Shown here: positions 30,545 to 42,920 of the stretch, in pieces
Numbering within the stretch: position 1 is the first letter of the stretch
How the letters are laid out: the number at the start of each line of letters is the position of its first letter
Source: Macrostomum hystrix
Lineage: Eukaryota; Platyhelminthes; Macrostomidae
Assembly: GCA_950097015.1 (NCBI GenBank)
Contig: CATNEN010000038.1
Location: 13,820,001-13,884,000, forward strand
Length of the DNA stretch: 64,000 nucleotides
Direction of reading: 5' to 3'
Position numbers and translations under genes: made by a program
The notes under the pieces: model-generated
Told to the model about the DNA's origin: nothing
What the model saw: the letters and a program-made list of their open reading frames with translations, nothing else
Databases searched by the model: none

Positions 30545-31460
30545 TTTGACTTTACTTAAATTCGCTGTTTTTCTGCTATGTGATCGTTACAGCCCAAATT
30601 TCCAACAGTACTACGCAAAGTATAAATTGCTATATTTTCGTTTATTTACTCACACTAGTAACAACTTCAGCTCATTTTACGCAATGATTTTACGAGCCTG
30701 AATAGCTAGGGTCATGCACAAACTGTAATACAAACCAGAATTTAAGCCTCATTTGGTTGCTGTCTGCCAGGAAATGATTTAGTCAGCGCTGTAACACTGC
30801 AAAACCGGGCAAGGCTTATTGTAAAGCCCTGCTTTGTAGCTTTTGTAGAGAAAAGCAAATAGATGAGGTGAGTCAGTTTGAGCTACATGAAGTCTCATTG
30901 TATTCAAACATTAGAGTTTTAAATTGCAACAATACTTTTTTATTCGCTACTCTTTTTCCAGTTGTACCGTCCTTAATTCGGGTTCTCCTGTCTTCAATAG
31001 GAGAGAAAAATTTAGTTAGGGAGCAACAGAACAAGAGCTAGCAAGCACAATAGCACACTCCACGAACTCAGAATGAAATTAGAGGCAGTAAATATTGCGA
31101 ATGAATGCAGTCGAGAGCATTCGTACAACTAGCAAGCTCGGTGGTACTTAGAAGAATGTTGACAGCGACTGTCAGCTTAGAATCCACCCGAACAATAGAA
31201 ACTCGCTCTGGAGAGCGGAATAATAGCTCCATTAGGGGCGATTCAGCAGCACGTAGATATAGAATATATAGATAGACACATAGACGCCACTGCTGTTCTG
31301 CGGCGCATAGGAAAGCTACTGCATCTGCAGGATATACTCGTAAAAACTGCAGGCTGCTGTTTAGCTGCTGCTGCTGACCACGAGACCGAATTTCAAGCCC
31401 TGCAGCTAATTCTGGTACCAATTTTACTACAGGGGGACTAATGGGATGCCCGTACAACAA
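30545..31460. other. Intergenic DNA, no gene seen
   Basis: AT-rich, with only a chance minus-strand ORF (31068-31460) lacking any domain. Confidence 0.5.
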
Positions 31461-31461
31461 T

Positions 31462-31505
31462 CCGACGTCACCGACGTCGCTGACTTTCCCGACGTCACCG
31501 ACGTC
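31462..31505. repeat. Short GACGTC repeat
   Basis: CCGACGTCACCGACGTC occurs twice around CGCTGACTTTC, giving four palindromic GACGTC hexamers in about 44 bp. Confidence 0.7.
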
Positions 31506-31611
31506 CAGCTTGAGTGGAAACTTTTACACATTACGCCTACGAAATCCGACGAAATTCGGATTACGAAATACGAAATGCGAAAACGCATTTTTAAATCTGG
31601 AAAAAACTGTT

Positions 31612-31690
31612 TCTTAGAGGGGAGATTCGAACCCCAGACTTCTCTGTGTTGGAGTTCATGGGTCTAACAACTTGGCTCCTGTCTATCCAA
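31612..31690 (-). repeat. tRNA-like sequence (tRNA pseudogene or SINE head)
   Basis: On the minus strand GAGCCAAGTTGTTAGA resembles a pol III A box and GGGTTCGAATC a B box, about 40 bases apart. A clean acceptor stem is not visible, so a tRNA-derived relic is more likely than a working tRNA. Confidence 0.4.
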
Positions 31691-32390
31691 TCTACATATC
31701 TTTTACAACTCTGGCTTTGGTAGTCTTTTAGTTTATAAATTTTGGACTTTCAAACTCCCTGCACCTGGGTGTGATCACCTCTTGAAACCCGTCCCAGCGA
31801 TAACTTTTGAATTTCGGTTAATCGTCTTCTGGAAGTGTTGCAAATTACCACACTATTACAAAATTAGTAACAGGAACATTAATTGTAAATCCGACGAACA
31901 GAACAAAAGCTTGGGCCAGTGTTTTCGTAGATTTTCTTTAAAAATTACTCTTTTAATAACCATTAGCTGTAGCCTGCTAAGCAGCATCAACACTTAGTTT
32001 GCCACGTAATGTGCTACGCCACCCGGTATGACATACGATCTTACATAATAAAGCATTTTCTAGGCCGTTTTATGCATTAAAATTTTATAAATACACGATC
32101 TCTCACACGCAAATACGTTCTTGTTTAAAGAACTTGGAGTCCAGTTATTTGATTCTTGTGTTTATTAAAAACTATACCTCATGGCATTACCCGTGAACTC
32201 CAAGACGTTGCGACGATTATAATATCTGCATTAACGGTAAGATTGTACCAGGTAAAAAAGGCAAGACGAAAGTACGATTCATATAGAAGTTTTAAAGTGT
32301 TACGACGAGCAGTATCTGTAAAAAATGATTTTGCGTGCAAGCATCACAACTCAAACTGCAAAAGAAGTTAGGCAACTCAAATTTTTGGTC
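31691..32390. other. 3' flank of the FkbM gene, no other gene seen
   Basis: AT-rich, with only short chance ORFs. Confidence 0.5.
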
Positions 32391-33500
32391 CTATCGGCCC
32401 CGCACAACACTCAGGAAGTCGTTTCGAATCCAGATTCCATCCCACACACGCACGGCCTTCAGGTCCAGGGCCTGGTACAGATTTTCCATTGCGAAAAGAG
32501 TGTAGCCGCGATCAACAAAGAACGAGACGATCTTATCGTAGTTCTTTGAAACAGAGGCGAACTGCGTGGGATCAGGCCGGTAGAACTCCATCTGCACGGC
32601 AATGACTTTCTTCTTTTTGAACAATGCCTGTCCCGTCGAGAAGAAGGTGTACTCGCTGGTCTCGATGTCAATCTTCATGACCACCAGATCAGTGGTGACG
32701 CTGCTCAGGAGGTCGTCAGCCCTGCCAGTCATCACGGGGATCGTGTCGGTTATGACGTCCTTGGTGGATCCACCGCCACCAACGTTGCACATGCTGGTAC
32801 CGAAGTTGAGGTACTGCAGCGACACGGAATCGTGGAAGTACATCCACATCAGCTTGAGATTGCCATCGGATTCCCAGCCCATGTCGTTGGCGGACATGCG
32901 AATTCGGATCAGGTTCCTGATGTTCGCATCCACTGCCACCGTAGGGATGCCGGCCTCCCTGGCCTGCAGCGTGTAGACGCCGATGTTGCAGCCGATGTCC
33001 ATGAAGGTGACGGATTTTGCAGGGAACTTCTTGGCGATGGATAGAGTTACAAACACCTGCCCTGTCTCCCAATTGTGGGCTGATATTACGATATTGGATA
33101 AAATATCTACTGCCGGGTAGGTGTGGATCGCGACCTCTCGGTGAGTAATGATGCTGTTTATAAACGTTCTCACGGCTGACTTGCTGATCTTCCTCGTGAG
33201 TTGAGGTGGCAGATTCGCGCTGATCTCGCACGGAGGAAACTTGTTGTTCACCATGGTGTAGGCCGCATGGCGTTGGCACAGCCGCTGAGCGAGTATCGGG
33301 TGCAGAAAGTTGACATCACGGAGCTCCCAGTAGCCCGGACAGGACTTGGCGTGTTCGGGAATCTCGCTGCCGTCATCGCCAAGTATGGTATCGAGGCTTC
33401 TCTCCAGGTCTTTTATTTTCATCTGCTGGCGCCTGAAAATCAGCAGCAGCAGTATAACGACGGCGGACACGGCAACCGTCTGGTAGAAGCGGGACGCCAT
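32391..33500 (-). CDS. Membrane-anchored FkbM-type methyltransferase
   Basis: Single exon, 369 residues. Residues about 7-22 (VAVSAVVILLLLIF) form a membrane anchor followed by RRQQ, typical of a type II protein with a luminal domain. The SAM-binding motif I is FMDIGCNIGVYTLQARE (about residues 167-183). VAVDAN follows as motif II, and LVVMKIDIETSEY near 272 is the FkbM 'KIDVEGxE' block, altered to DIETSE. FkbM enzymes methylate oxygen atoms on sugars or small molecules; membrane anchoring next to GT32 transferases suggests a glycan substrate, which is inference. No intron is visible, unlike its neighbours, which might mean an old retrocopy or bacterial-type origin. Confidence 0.82.
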   Translation of the reverse strand: MASRFYQTVAVSAVVILLLLIFRRQQMKIKDLERSLDTILGDDGSEIPEHAKSCPGYWELRDVNFLHPILAQRLCQRHAAYTMVNNKFPPCEISANLPPQLTRKISKSAVRTFINSIITHREVAIHTYPAVDILSNIVISAHNWETGQVFVTLSIAKKFPAKSVTFMDIGCNIGVYTLQAREAGIPTVAVDANIRNLIRIRMSANDMGWESDGNLKLMWMYFHDSVSLQYLNFGTSMCNVGGGGSTKDVITDTIPVMTGRADDLLSSVTTDLVVMKIDIETSEYTFFSTGQALFKKKKVIAVQMEFYRPDPTQFASVSKNYDKIVSFFVDRGYTLFAMENLYQALDLKAVRVWDGIWIRNDFLSVVRGR

Positions 33501-34360
33501 AAGCAGCAGACGTGAATTTCAGTGTGGCTTGAGTTGTTCTGTTTCTTCTTGGTTGCTGGTGCCAGTGATGTGCAGAAATCTGACCGCTAAGTTGTCAGCT
33601 TTTGTAGTGTTTCGTTTTTTATAACTATTTTGCGGCTCCACTACGTAAAACTACCTATATGTTATTCAATGTGGTAAGCTCTGCCTCGGCGCGCTGCTCT
33701 GGGTGGAGGGCCCGCTCGATGGGGTGGCGTTTCAACGCACAATCAACAGCAACATTGTTCTACAGAAGTCCTGTACATTTCGCATAGATCTATTTTCTTT
33801 CATATAGCCCACATAAATGCCTGTCTGCTTGACCACTCGTAAGAAAAGAGTCTAGATTTGGCTTAACCACGACATCGTGCCATGAAAGCACTACCATTCT
33901 TGACTGATGATAATTTAGTCAATGTTCGTAGACCACATTCGGTTAGATAGCAGATAGCAGACAGTACTTTGCAGACTGATATGGCTCGATTTCGTACCTC
34001 GTGTTTAAATCAAACGATATTGAAAGTCACTTCAAAAAATTGGCAAAAGTAGCTCGTACTACTTATTGAAGGATTTGCTAAAGATAACAGGTAAACTACA
34101 AACAGAAAACTACAGATAGAAAATCACTATAACAGCAAAGTACTAAGTTAGCAAAACATATAACAAGTACAAGCAACTGCACAGTAAGAAACTGGTGTAG
34201 CTTTCAAATTGATGGACTACGAGTAAGAAATTTACATATGTTATTGTGTGCTGTGGATGTTCCTTGAATAAAAAACAAGCTGACAGACCGACTATGAGAA
34301 GTATCGATGAAAGCTGAGCTGAAAATCGTAGCCTGTATTAAATTTTTGATAGACTAGATA
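33501..34360. other. Intergenic DNA, upstream of the FkbM gene
   Basis: No gene or structure recognised beyond the probable promoter of the minus-strand gene. Confidence 0.45.
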
Positions 34361-34364
34361 GTCC

Positions 34365-34615
34365 TGTGGCGGAGAGTGCACTCTACCCCAGACAGCCGGC
34401 CCCAGACATCACACCACTGTCTGGGCGGATGCGTCACCCCTGCTCGCGCAGTCGCATTGGTTTGCGATCCTCAGTGGGGTTGGGGACATGGAGAAGTCGC
34501 GCTGGCCTTTATAAGGCTCTTTGTCTCGGGCACATTGCCCTCACACTCACATCTTTTTGCGAACTCAAATAAACACGAACTCGTTAGCGCAGCCTACTCG
34601 GCAACCCGCTATACA
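34365..34615 (+). mobile_element. Solo LTR
   Basis: 251 bp starting TGTGGCGGAG and ending CTATACA, with GTCC duplicated on both sides (34361-34364, 34616-34619). A TATA-like TTTATAAGG (about 34518) and AATAAA (about 34569) follow the U3-R pattern. No coding sequence lies nearby, so the element was lost by LTR recombination. It is not the LTR of the 7116 element. Confidence 0.75.
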
Positions 34616-34619
34616 GTCC

Positions 34620-37600
34620 ACTATATTTAGTTTAGTGGGCACTGAGCACCATAGGTCATCACCTTTCAGCATCGATCCACATGTAATGTCCTCTGCTCAT
34701 ACTTTACTTTGTAATTTTCTCATAAATAAATGGTATAGTCACATCAATTAAAGCCTCAAATATATTCTCTTCTTTGTTTGTAACTGACAGATCATGCTAG
34801 TCATTTACGCAGTCCAAGGATCGTGTGCATGATTCATACCCAATAGTTTCTGTATTTTAGCCTTTGCGTCGACTCCTCACGTAAGCTGGATACTTCCTGA
34901 GTAGCGCAATACGCGAATGACTCCTACTTGTACCTTTGGTAGCAGTGGTCGAAATGGTCTTGGCTCTTATCAGGGAAATGCCAAAAGGCCATTGGCAAAG
35001 TGGCATCATGATCCATGTGATGGCCACCACGCAGTGCACCTGTGTTGCCACCACAGACATTTGGAAACGAGTTCACAGATCCTAGTTTAAGTTCCTGATA
35101 AGCCGAAAAATTGTAATGCTGCAGCTTCCATTTTAGACTGCGACTTTAACCGCAAATGAATAGAAACACGCCTCGCAACTAGATTCCTGATTTTCTACAG
35201 AGCTTTTCTACATGGGTCCTAGATTCTAATTCTGATTCATACTGGTAAATTCATTACATTAGACTAAATCATACTCATTAAATTGCCAACATACCCATCC
35301 TGTCTGAATGATGAGAACGGAGGATAGTTTAAATAATAATACTTAGAAGAGGGCTGTGGGCAATGGAACATACTGTACGCTGGCACATACTCACGCAGGT
35401 GTGTACAACTGCCTTGACTTTCTCATCGTCAGGCAGTGTACACTCTCACTGATCCTTGGATGTTGCCATCAAGGTCGTAAATTGCACAAGCCTCCAAGCC
35501 TTCTCTCAGCGGCTGCGGCCTAAATTAATGTGGCCTTGCCGCGGACTCGAGTTCAGAGACCTATAGTCCATCTATCAGTCTATCAGCTTACTTTTCAGAT
35601 AATTAGGCAATCTGCAAGTCACTCAATTTTACTAGTAAATCAAGGGCATGCACGCCGTCACCAACTTTCAGAATTAGATCAACCAAAATTAGGGCTACTT
35701 GATTCAAGTGTATACTCAGTCCTTGTGGTCATCCAAATACTTCAAGAGAGCTAAGGATTTCTAAGACCCCTATTGTTTCTGTGGAAACAACCGAGAGCCG
35801 GAAAATGTTTCTCGATAATTTGCAGGCACTGGGTGTTATTATTATTATTATTAAAATGCGCCCGCAGATTGGGTGCTGACTTTTTTGTTTATTTGATGTT
35901 TGGTAGCAAGGCTGAACGATTCGATTTAAAGAAAGGCGATAGAAAAATAGTAGCATGCATAAGATTAATTTTAGGTGAATAAAATATTTGAAATTTGTAA
36001 ACAAAGGCATTTAAACAAAAATTAAATATTGAAATTTGAAGAGAAAATTAAAACCGAGACTGAAATCACTTCGCTCACGAAAGGAGAATAGCTATTGTGT
36101 TTTTGCGAGTTACGATCAAATATAAGAAAACTAAAAATCAAACTAAGCATTCTAACTATGGGCCTCAGGGCAGGGGCTTTTTATCTTAGCTTTAATTATG
36201 CTTTCTATGAATTCCACAAAACTTTCTGTTAATTCTGTGCTTTCCGGTAGATAACTCGAGTGAGCCACGAAATTATAGCAGAAATAGACAATGCTGAGTC
36301 TATAGCTAGCTAGCTAGTAGCTAGTGAACAAGCAATTCATAACATAGATTCCCAGTAATGCAAAAGGCTTTGTACCGAGCCATGCATATCAGGACAATAC
36401 AATAACAGCGAGTTGAGATAGAACGTGTGCCAATGTGAATAACTGATTCAAACCCGCAGCCCACAATTGCTTGCAAAAGAAAGGAAAACTATTTCGATTT
36501 AAAAGGGTTACAGCTGAGTGACTGCAGGACTCAACCATTGAGAGCGCAGACAATAGACAAATTAATAGGCAGACATGAGTTCTCTAGAGGGTTCTACTAT
36601 ACGTTTATGTACAATTTAGTTTTTGCCTTTTTCATTGCTTCCTGTGATTAAAGTTAATATACTGCGTTTTTTAGTTCACTATCAGTGAAACAGATAATAG
36701 GGGACCATTGTGGAATAACGCAGTGTAAAACACTATCTTAAAGAGCATTTTATTCTGAAGCAGTTTATTAATGTTTCTGAGTTATTCTGAGTCAATTATG
36801 ATCCATACCTGCCATTTCTGCCCCCCTGACTATGTACACAATTTAGGACTGTACAGTTTAAACCTCTACTATATTTGTACATGTCCGTAATTAATGCTTA
36901 TGATGTTCACTTGTTGTTATGTCGCTTGTTATGATGTTATGATGTTATGATGTTATGATGTTCGCTTGATGTTCGCTTAAATGATAAAACTTTTCACCTC
37001 AGAAACATATCATAATTGCGTTTAACTTCTCAAATATGCACTCGCTACTTAGCCGGATTATGACTAATATAGTAGATTTTGTGGTTTTGATTTTGACATT
37101 TATTAATTTACTAATAAGTAAACCAGTTTAATGCATGGTTTTTAAAGCCCGCATGTCAAAAATTTAGAGCAGATGAACGCCTGGTGCGTGGAAATACTAA
37201 TTTGGCAAGTTGCAGAATGTCAGATGATGGTAAGGGCACACTAGTTCATTTTAGAGGGGGCTCAATTTGCTACTCCACCATACATTAGTGCGATATTTCT
37301 ACTCGAATATACTTCTAGGATTATTTTAGAAAAAAACGGCTTAACAATTTTCATCACACTAAACGTTAAAAATCTTCTGGCTAAGAAATTTATCGACGCT
37401 AAATTTTATAGATGAAATTATATAAGAAACTTTTTTCTAAGGTCGTTCGGACGTTTTGATTGAGAATGATTCTGACTTGAATCGGAAAATGATTGCGCCG
37501 TAAGTCGACACCACTGGCTTAAGAGAAAAAATTAATTTCCTTGCAACTGGTGCTGGGGCTTTTAGTAACTGCAAAAGTAGGAGGAATTAAAAGAATCGTA

Positions 37601-38449
37601 TACTGCATACCCATGCAGAGAGTGAAAACCCTGCTTGTAGTAGTCACAAAAAAATTGCCACCATTTGCATCCTGACTGTTTCCAGCTAAAATTCCAACAT
37701 AAAGAAGACTAAAAAACTGGAACCAATGCTAAACCATTTTGGAAGACGTAGACATAGTGCGAGCATATCCACCATACAACAAACGATGTGTGTAGGAGTA
37801 ATGTAATCTTTCCGAATGTAAATGTAACAAAATTCAAGTGAAAAAAACTATGGGATTGCAACAAATGGCAAACCAGTTTAACAGAGAGGACAACACAGTT
37901 TAATATTCAATATAAGAAGTCTCTTCTTAAAGCGAATTCAATCCCCAAAAGGGGATTAAATTAAACTTCTACTCAATAAAATAAAAATGTAATAAAAAAG
38001 ATGTGTGCTTGTGTCAACGTTCTTGTCGTTCTCTCAACCTGCCTCACTGATTGGTGAGATAGGTTACTGCTGGTCCATTAAATTCACTAATCGACTACCA
38101 TTAGTAAAGTTGGTCAAGTGACCACGCCTTCTGTCAAAATGTATTATCTGTTGGCAAAGGAGTATTGCAGCTACTGGCTAAATATGTTACTATCTTAAAT
38201 GCAGTCGGACCAATGAATTTTTTTAACTAGAGCCCGCTGTGTGCGAAAATTAATTTGAATAGATAGATGAAGCCAGTTGAAAGCTATAGTTTAGACAAAT
38301 GGAATTGAGCACAGAAGGACAGACTGGAGAACAGCATAAATGGCCACGCTGTGTATGTATATATATTTATATCTTACTGTATTTCTAGGTCTGTTCTCAC
38401 TCCCCTCGGCGCAAGTTGCTGCTATAGAAAAACACACCGAGAGAAAAAC
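34620..38449. other. AT-rich intergenic DNA, 3.8 kb
   Basis: No gene seen. Contains ATT repeats at about 35837-35853, TAGC repeats at about 36301-36325, and a GATGTTAT repeat at about 36921-36963. ORFs are short and look random. Confidence 0.5.
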
Positions 38450-41400
38450 ATGATACACAGATTCACTAACTGGATTTACCCTCGACTGCCTTCCATCAAA
38501 GTTTTCGTCCAGCTGACTCTGATCCTGGTAAAATATTTTACTTTTGAGCCATTTTGTGGGCACATGCTGTAGAATGGGCATTGCAGGGTTCGATTTTGTT
38601 GAGCTGGACTTAAGTAACGATCCGGCGAGTCCACCATCACGGGGACTAGGCTGGTAGAAACAGCTATACTCTGTACCGTCTGTACTTCATTGTGTCTTTC
38701 TTGACAGCAGTTTCACAGGACTATGAGACTTATTATTATGCTAATGTCGCGAAATTTGTGCTGCGCAACATCTCCCTCTCCTCCATCAACTCCTTTCAGA
38801 TCACTTTTTGCCTCATCGTTACCTTTGTGATAAAGTACAGTACACAAAGTTCCTCAGAAAGCGTTGGTCAATCTGCAAGGTCTCTCGACATACTTGCATG
38901 GAAGAAAAAAGTACTGCTTCAGCAACGAAAGGTGTCTAAGGCCAGAACAGAAGACGGATTAATACCAAAGATAATCCACCAGACATTTACAACTCCTCTA
39001 GTATTCGCCGAGTACAAACCCTTCATCGAGAGCTGCCTGAAGCTGAACCCGGACTGGCAGTACTACCTCTGGACTGACGATGAGATTGTTAATTTTATCA
39101 AGGAAAAGTATCCATTCTTCTTGCCAAGGTACAACGCATTTAAAGTTCACGTTCAAAGAGCAGACAGCATCCGCTATATGATTCTGCACCACTTCGGCGG
39201 TGAGTGTGTTTCGGGTATTTAGCTGAAGGCTTTAAGGTTTATGATAAATACCAAACATTCATTACCAACCATTAAACTATCAGTGTCTGTACGCTCGAAA
39301 CAGTAAGTTAAAAGTTCAGTTGAATCGGAGGTCCCTCTGTGCGTTAAAAAACCGAAGTCGGAATTTGAGAACATTCCTAATCCTGAAGCGTCTCCAGAGT
39401 CGATTAGTTCTCAGACGGCAATCCCTAAAATTATAAAAAACCGCTACCTTCTTAGGGAAGTGACAAACCTTCACGCAAAGCATCAAATTCACGGCTTCTA
39501 ACTGGTGAATTCATAGCCTCAATTCTTGAGCCACTAGTGCCCTTCAACTGGTAACAAGAGAAGCGGAGATATATCTTCGTTTGTAAACTTTCCTCTGTTG
39601 TCTGTATTACAATTTGTCAGTTGTTCGCTGTCAAACGACGAATCCCTCCTGTCTGCATCAAAATTGAAGATCGTGCGAGTGGCTATAGATGTTGTTATTA
39701 CTCCCCCCTTCTCTCTGCTCTGCGCTTGTTTAAGCTCGAGTGCCCTCTTATTGTACTTTCTTCTCTCTCCCTCTATCTGTTCAGCTTCTTAGCTAACCCT
39801 CACTTCTCTTTCCTCTCTCTCTTCTCTGATTGGCTAGCTGTTCGTCTCTCTTTCCTCACCACCCCCTGTTTAGCTCTTACCCTCTGGCCCGTCCTTATTC
39901 GTATTACCCGTCTGCGCCCTCCTTATCTCTAATATAATCGTATTTGATTCTCGGCCTAGATAGCTTCGGCCTGCCCGCTTTCGACCCAGTGACCCCGTAA
40001 ACACTGGCTCTAACTGCGAAAACTTTATTTTCTTTTAAGAAGTCACTATAAATGCATATATTTTTCTCTTTTTAACAGGAATCTACATCGACATGGACGT
40101 TGAATGCGTTAAGCCATTCTACCCCAGCCTGTCAAACATGACAGCGTTTGTGGACCAGGAGGCGAAGGAGCACGCGGTGCTGCTTTATGGCGAGAACTAC
40201 ACCGCAATGAACAGCGTCATGGGCTCCGTGCCGGGCCATCCGTTCTTTTTGCGCCTCGTTTTCGCCATGATGGAAAACGGAAAAAGAGAAAGCACCGAAG
40301 TCTTAGCTTCGACCGGACCCGTGTTAGTCACTAAGACGCTTGAGAAATGGTGGAAGCTCAAGTTCGCTAATATACACACCATAGAAATGCTGGAGCCTCC
40401 CGTGTTCAGCCCAATCATTGATGATAAGCTGCACAACTTTTCAAGAAAATGCGAACAATTTCTAAATCTGAGTAAGTGAACAAGCAGCCTTTCGACTTAT
40501 GGCATTCTCGTAATTTCTCTTATTTTGGCTACAGTACGACTAACTACTCATGAATCTGCCTTTACTCCCTAAGAATCTATTATAGAAAGGATGTTAAAAA
40601 CTATCGGATCGGTTTGTCACACGATGCTCCCAAACATAGCCACACAAAGCGGGCAAGATCGTGACTTACAGTATAAAAAGCGCATATATAGGATGGCCGG
40701 TCGGCTGGTGGCCTGAGATGCGCTGGCGGGGCCTCTTCTGCCTCTGTGATATGATAAAGCTTTCCGAAGTCTATAAGCGGTTGCTGGGTCGGAAGTTGGT
40801 TGCATTCGGCAATCAGGAAGTCAGCCGAAGGTGGCGTCGCTGCCATAGCGATGGAACGAACGAGTCCCTTCTTGGCCGTCAGCAGCTGGACGCCATGCTT
40901 AAATAGGGTCCCCCATGCAGTGAGAGACGGCTGTTTATCGACCGCTCGGATGGTGTCGCTTGAGGTGCTTTCGGCCGCGATTATCGAGCGCTGAAGAGAA
41001 ATCATTGGATTTCCCATTTGGTTCAAGCTGTAATAAGCTTGCCGACAGTGAAGTTGAAGGACCGTGAAGGACCTATTTGCATCTCCAAAGAATACTCGTG
41101 CAATACTTGTAATCTAAATGGTAGTATCGCACAGCACAAGTGAGGCTCCGACCCTTATGTGCGAGTTTAATTACAACTTGAGTACAAGTATAGCTCTTTT
41201 TACGATCGTATACGAGTATACTCATTTTGTGTTGTAATTTCTCACCTACATTGGCTAATCTCTGTTTGACAGAAGAAGAGCGAATGCAAAATGGATGGTT
41301 CTCTACAACCTGTTAATTACAGACGCTACGCGGGACCCCAGAAGAACTCCTCACATTCATGAGGTTTCGAAGCAGCTGTGCAAGCGGTACGCCGAGCGCA

Positions 41401-41570
41401 ACTGGAAGAGCGACCTCACTGGGCCCGAAACCGTGGGGCGACATCAGTTTCTGCATCTTGGCTGGAGGCTCGAAAAGAAAGAAATGCGCTTCGTTGACGT
41501 CAGATCGATCGTTGAAAATGTGATTTTCTACTCGACAAGTGCGCGCTGGCTTTCTGACCCACGCAGGTGA
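38450..41570 (+). CDS. GT32-type (DXD) glycosyltransferase, third locus, four exons
   Basis: My model is exons 38450-38527, 38800-39199, 40079-40471 and 41281-41570, 386 residues with frame kept throughout. Joining exons 1 and 2 fuses two hydrophobic halves into one membrane segment (VFVQLTLIL + ITFCLIVTFVIKY), strong support for that splice; ATG 38692 in the same frame is an alternative start without exon 1. Catalytic blocks: IPKIIHQTF, NPDWQYYLWTDDE, VQRADSIRYMILHHFGG, then GIYIDMDVECVKPF with the DMD metal motif, and GHPFFLRLVFAMM. Exon 4 gives RFVDVRSIV, as at the ends of the paralogues. Its acceptor (AAGAAGAG/CG) is poor; using the CAG eight bases earlier would give a truncated tail of about 15 residues. 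More diverged than the other two loci. Confidence 0.8.
40601..41026 (-). other. Unrecognised 141-codon antisense ORF inside the last GT32 intron
   Basis: GC-rich patch within intron 3 of the third glycosyltransferase gene. The frame is open for 141 codons but shows no domain I know. It may be part of an inserted element. Coding status is doubtful. Confidence 0.25.
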
Positions 41571-42640
41571 TGCGCTAAAGTCAGTTTTTCGAATAAATCG
41601 AATAAAACATTGAAAAACGACGTAGCTAAGGACTGTGAATTCTTGAAATTCTCACTCAAAAGCGCAGGGACATATATTTTGCACATGTAAATTTTCACCT
41701 AAAGGATATTAATCATATAATTGTTCACTGTTGGCGCAGCTTCATAATCTTTCGTACTTATTTTCTTCATATTCTTTACTAATTAACAAATTATCATTAT
41801 CATTGAAGTGCTAAAGTATGTGTTTTTAGGCATATTTTTATACTTCGAAGCGAGCGCTAAATTAAAAACACATCTAGCGTTTGGACCTTTATTACAAAAA
41901 TTCAAATTTACAGAGGACTGTGGGCAATCACAATTCTTACAATCTGAAATGTATATTTCAGGGGCCCGACAAGCCCCAAGCCTCTTCACTGCGCCCGACG
42001 TTCGTACAAAATATTTTGTATAAGTACCAAATGTTCACATTTGATGTTCCGCGCACAATGAGTACGTTGGTACAACATTTTAAACAGGTGGGATGCACCA
42101 AAGGGAATGTCAACTTAAGGCTGTAAAATGGAGCCCGAGGTCAGTCCTCAGACCAAACCAACTGAAACAAGTGGCTGGTCGTTCCAGTCGACTAGAAACG
42201 CTGAGAAATCTCACCCCAGTTCTACCCATGGTACCCTGGGGAATAGGAATTCCCTATCTAGTCTTCTTCTAAGCTGAATCTATTCACCACGAAGGGAATT
42301 GAAGGGTTTAGATAGGGAAGCAAAGTGTTCGGAATGTAAGACGGCTGTAAGAAAGAAATGCAAGTATGTAAAACAATATTTCGTTTAATTCGTATAAATT
42401 AATTTTTTTGGGATAACGGATTTAAGATCAAAATAACAAAATTAGCTTCTGTATTTCCTAGTTAACTGTGTGGCTATTACAATCCAATCAGACGAGTTAG
42501 ATAAAAGGATAAAATTCATTTCAGTTAAAGCAACAAAAAGTGATTGTTAGACTAAAAATTATGAGCACAAGTTAGTCACCGGTTAAGCGAATTGGAAATT
42601 AATTCAATACAGTACAAGAGGGTCAATCGGAAAGTCTTCA
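41571..42640. other. Intergenic DNA between GT32 and XPNPEP1
   Basis: AT-rich. Chance ORFs such as 41881-42126 show no family. Confidence 0.45.
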
Positions 42641-42642
42641 AA

Positions 42643-42756
42643 ATGGATTCTGGTGTCAACAGCCGGTGGGGCGTGGGAATTGCTTTGAACAAGTTTGGCA
42701 AGTTCATTTTGCTTATCTTGTTTGTAACTGTGTTATTCGAAAAACTTTCGGAGTAA
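42643..42756 (+). CDS. 37-residue single-pass membrane smORF
   Basis: ATG GAT TCT ... GAG TAA encodes 37 residues: a polar start (MDSGVNSRWGVG), an amphipathic turn with NKFGK, then a 12-residue hydrophobic run (FILLILFVTVLF) and the charged end EKLSE. AAA precedes the ATG. The pattern is like single-pass micropeptides such as sarcolamban/phospholamban-type SERCA regulators or small ER/mitochondrial subunits, but I do not recognise the sequence. It could be a chance ORF. Confidence 0.35.
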   Translation: MDSGVNSRWGVGIALNKFGKFILLILFVTVLFEKLSE

Positions 42757-42920
42757 CAATCATAAAGCTAGTTAAAAATTAGTTTTATAGCTGTAATCCA
42801 AAAAACACAGATCATCTGAATAAAACATTACTTGCAGCGACAGCAAATTCAATCAAAACACACCATTTACTTTTAACTTGTTAGGCCTAAAGCTAAATTT
42901 GAGAGACTCAACTAAGCAAC

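Noticed and set aside
39598-39932. ORFs in the first large GT32 intron as an extra exon
   Set aside because: They come from a CT-rich low-complexity stretch and do not resemble any part of the paralogues.
41273-41317. CAG acceptor giving a 15-residue end for the third GT32 gene as the main form
   Set aside because: The downstream acceptor restores a C-terminus homologous to the paralogues (VDVRSIV against VDIRRAV), so the short form is at most an isoform.
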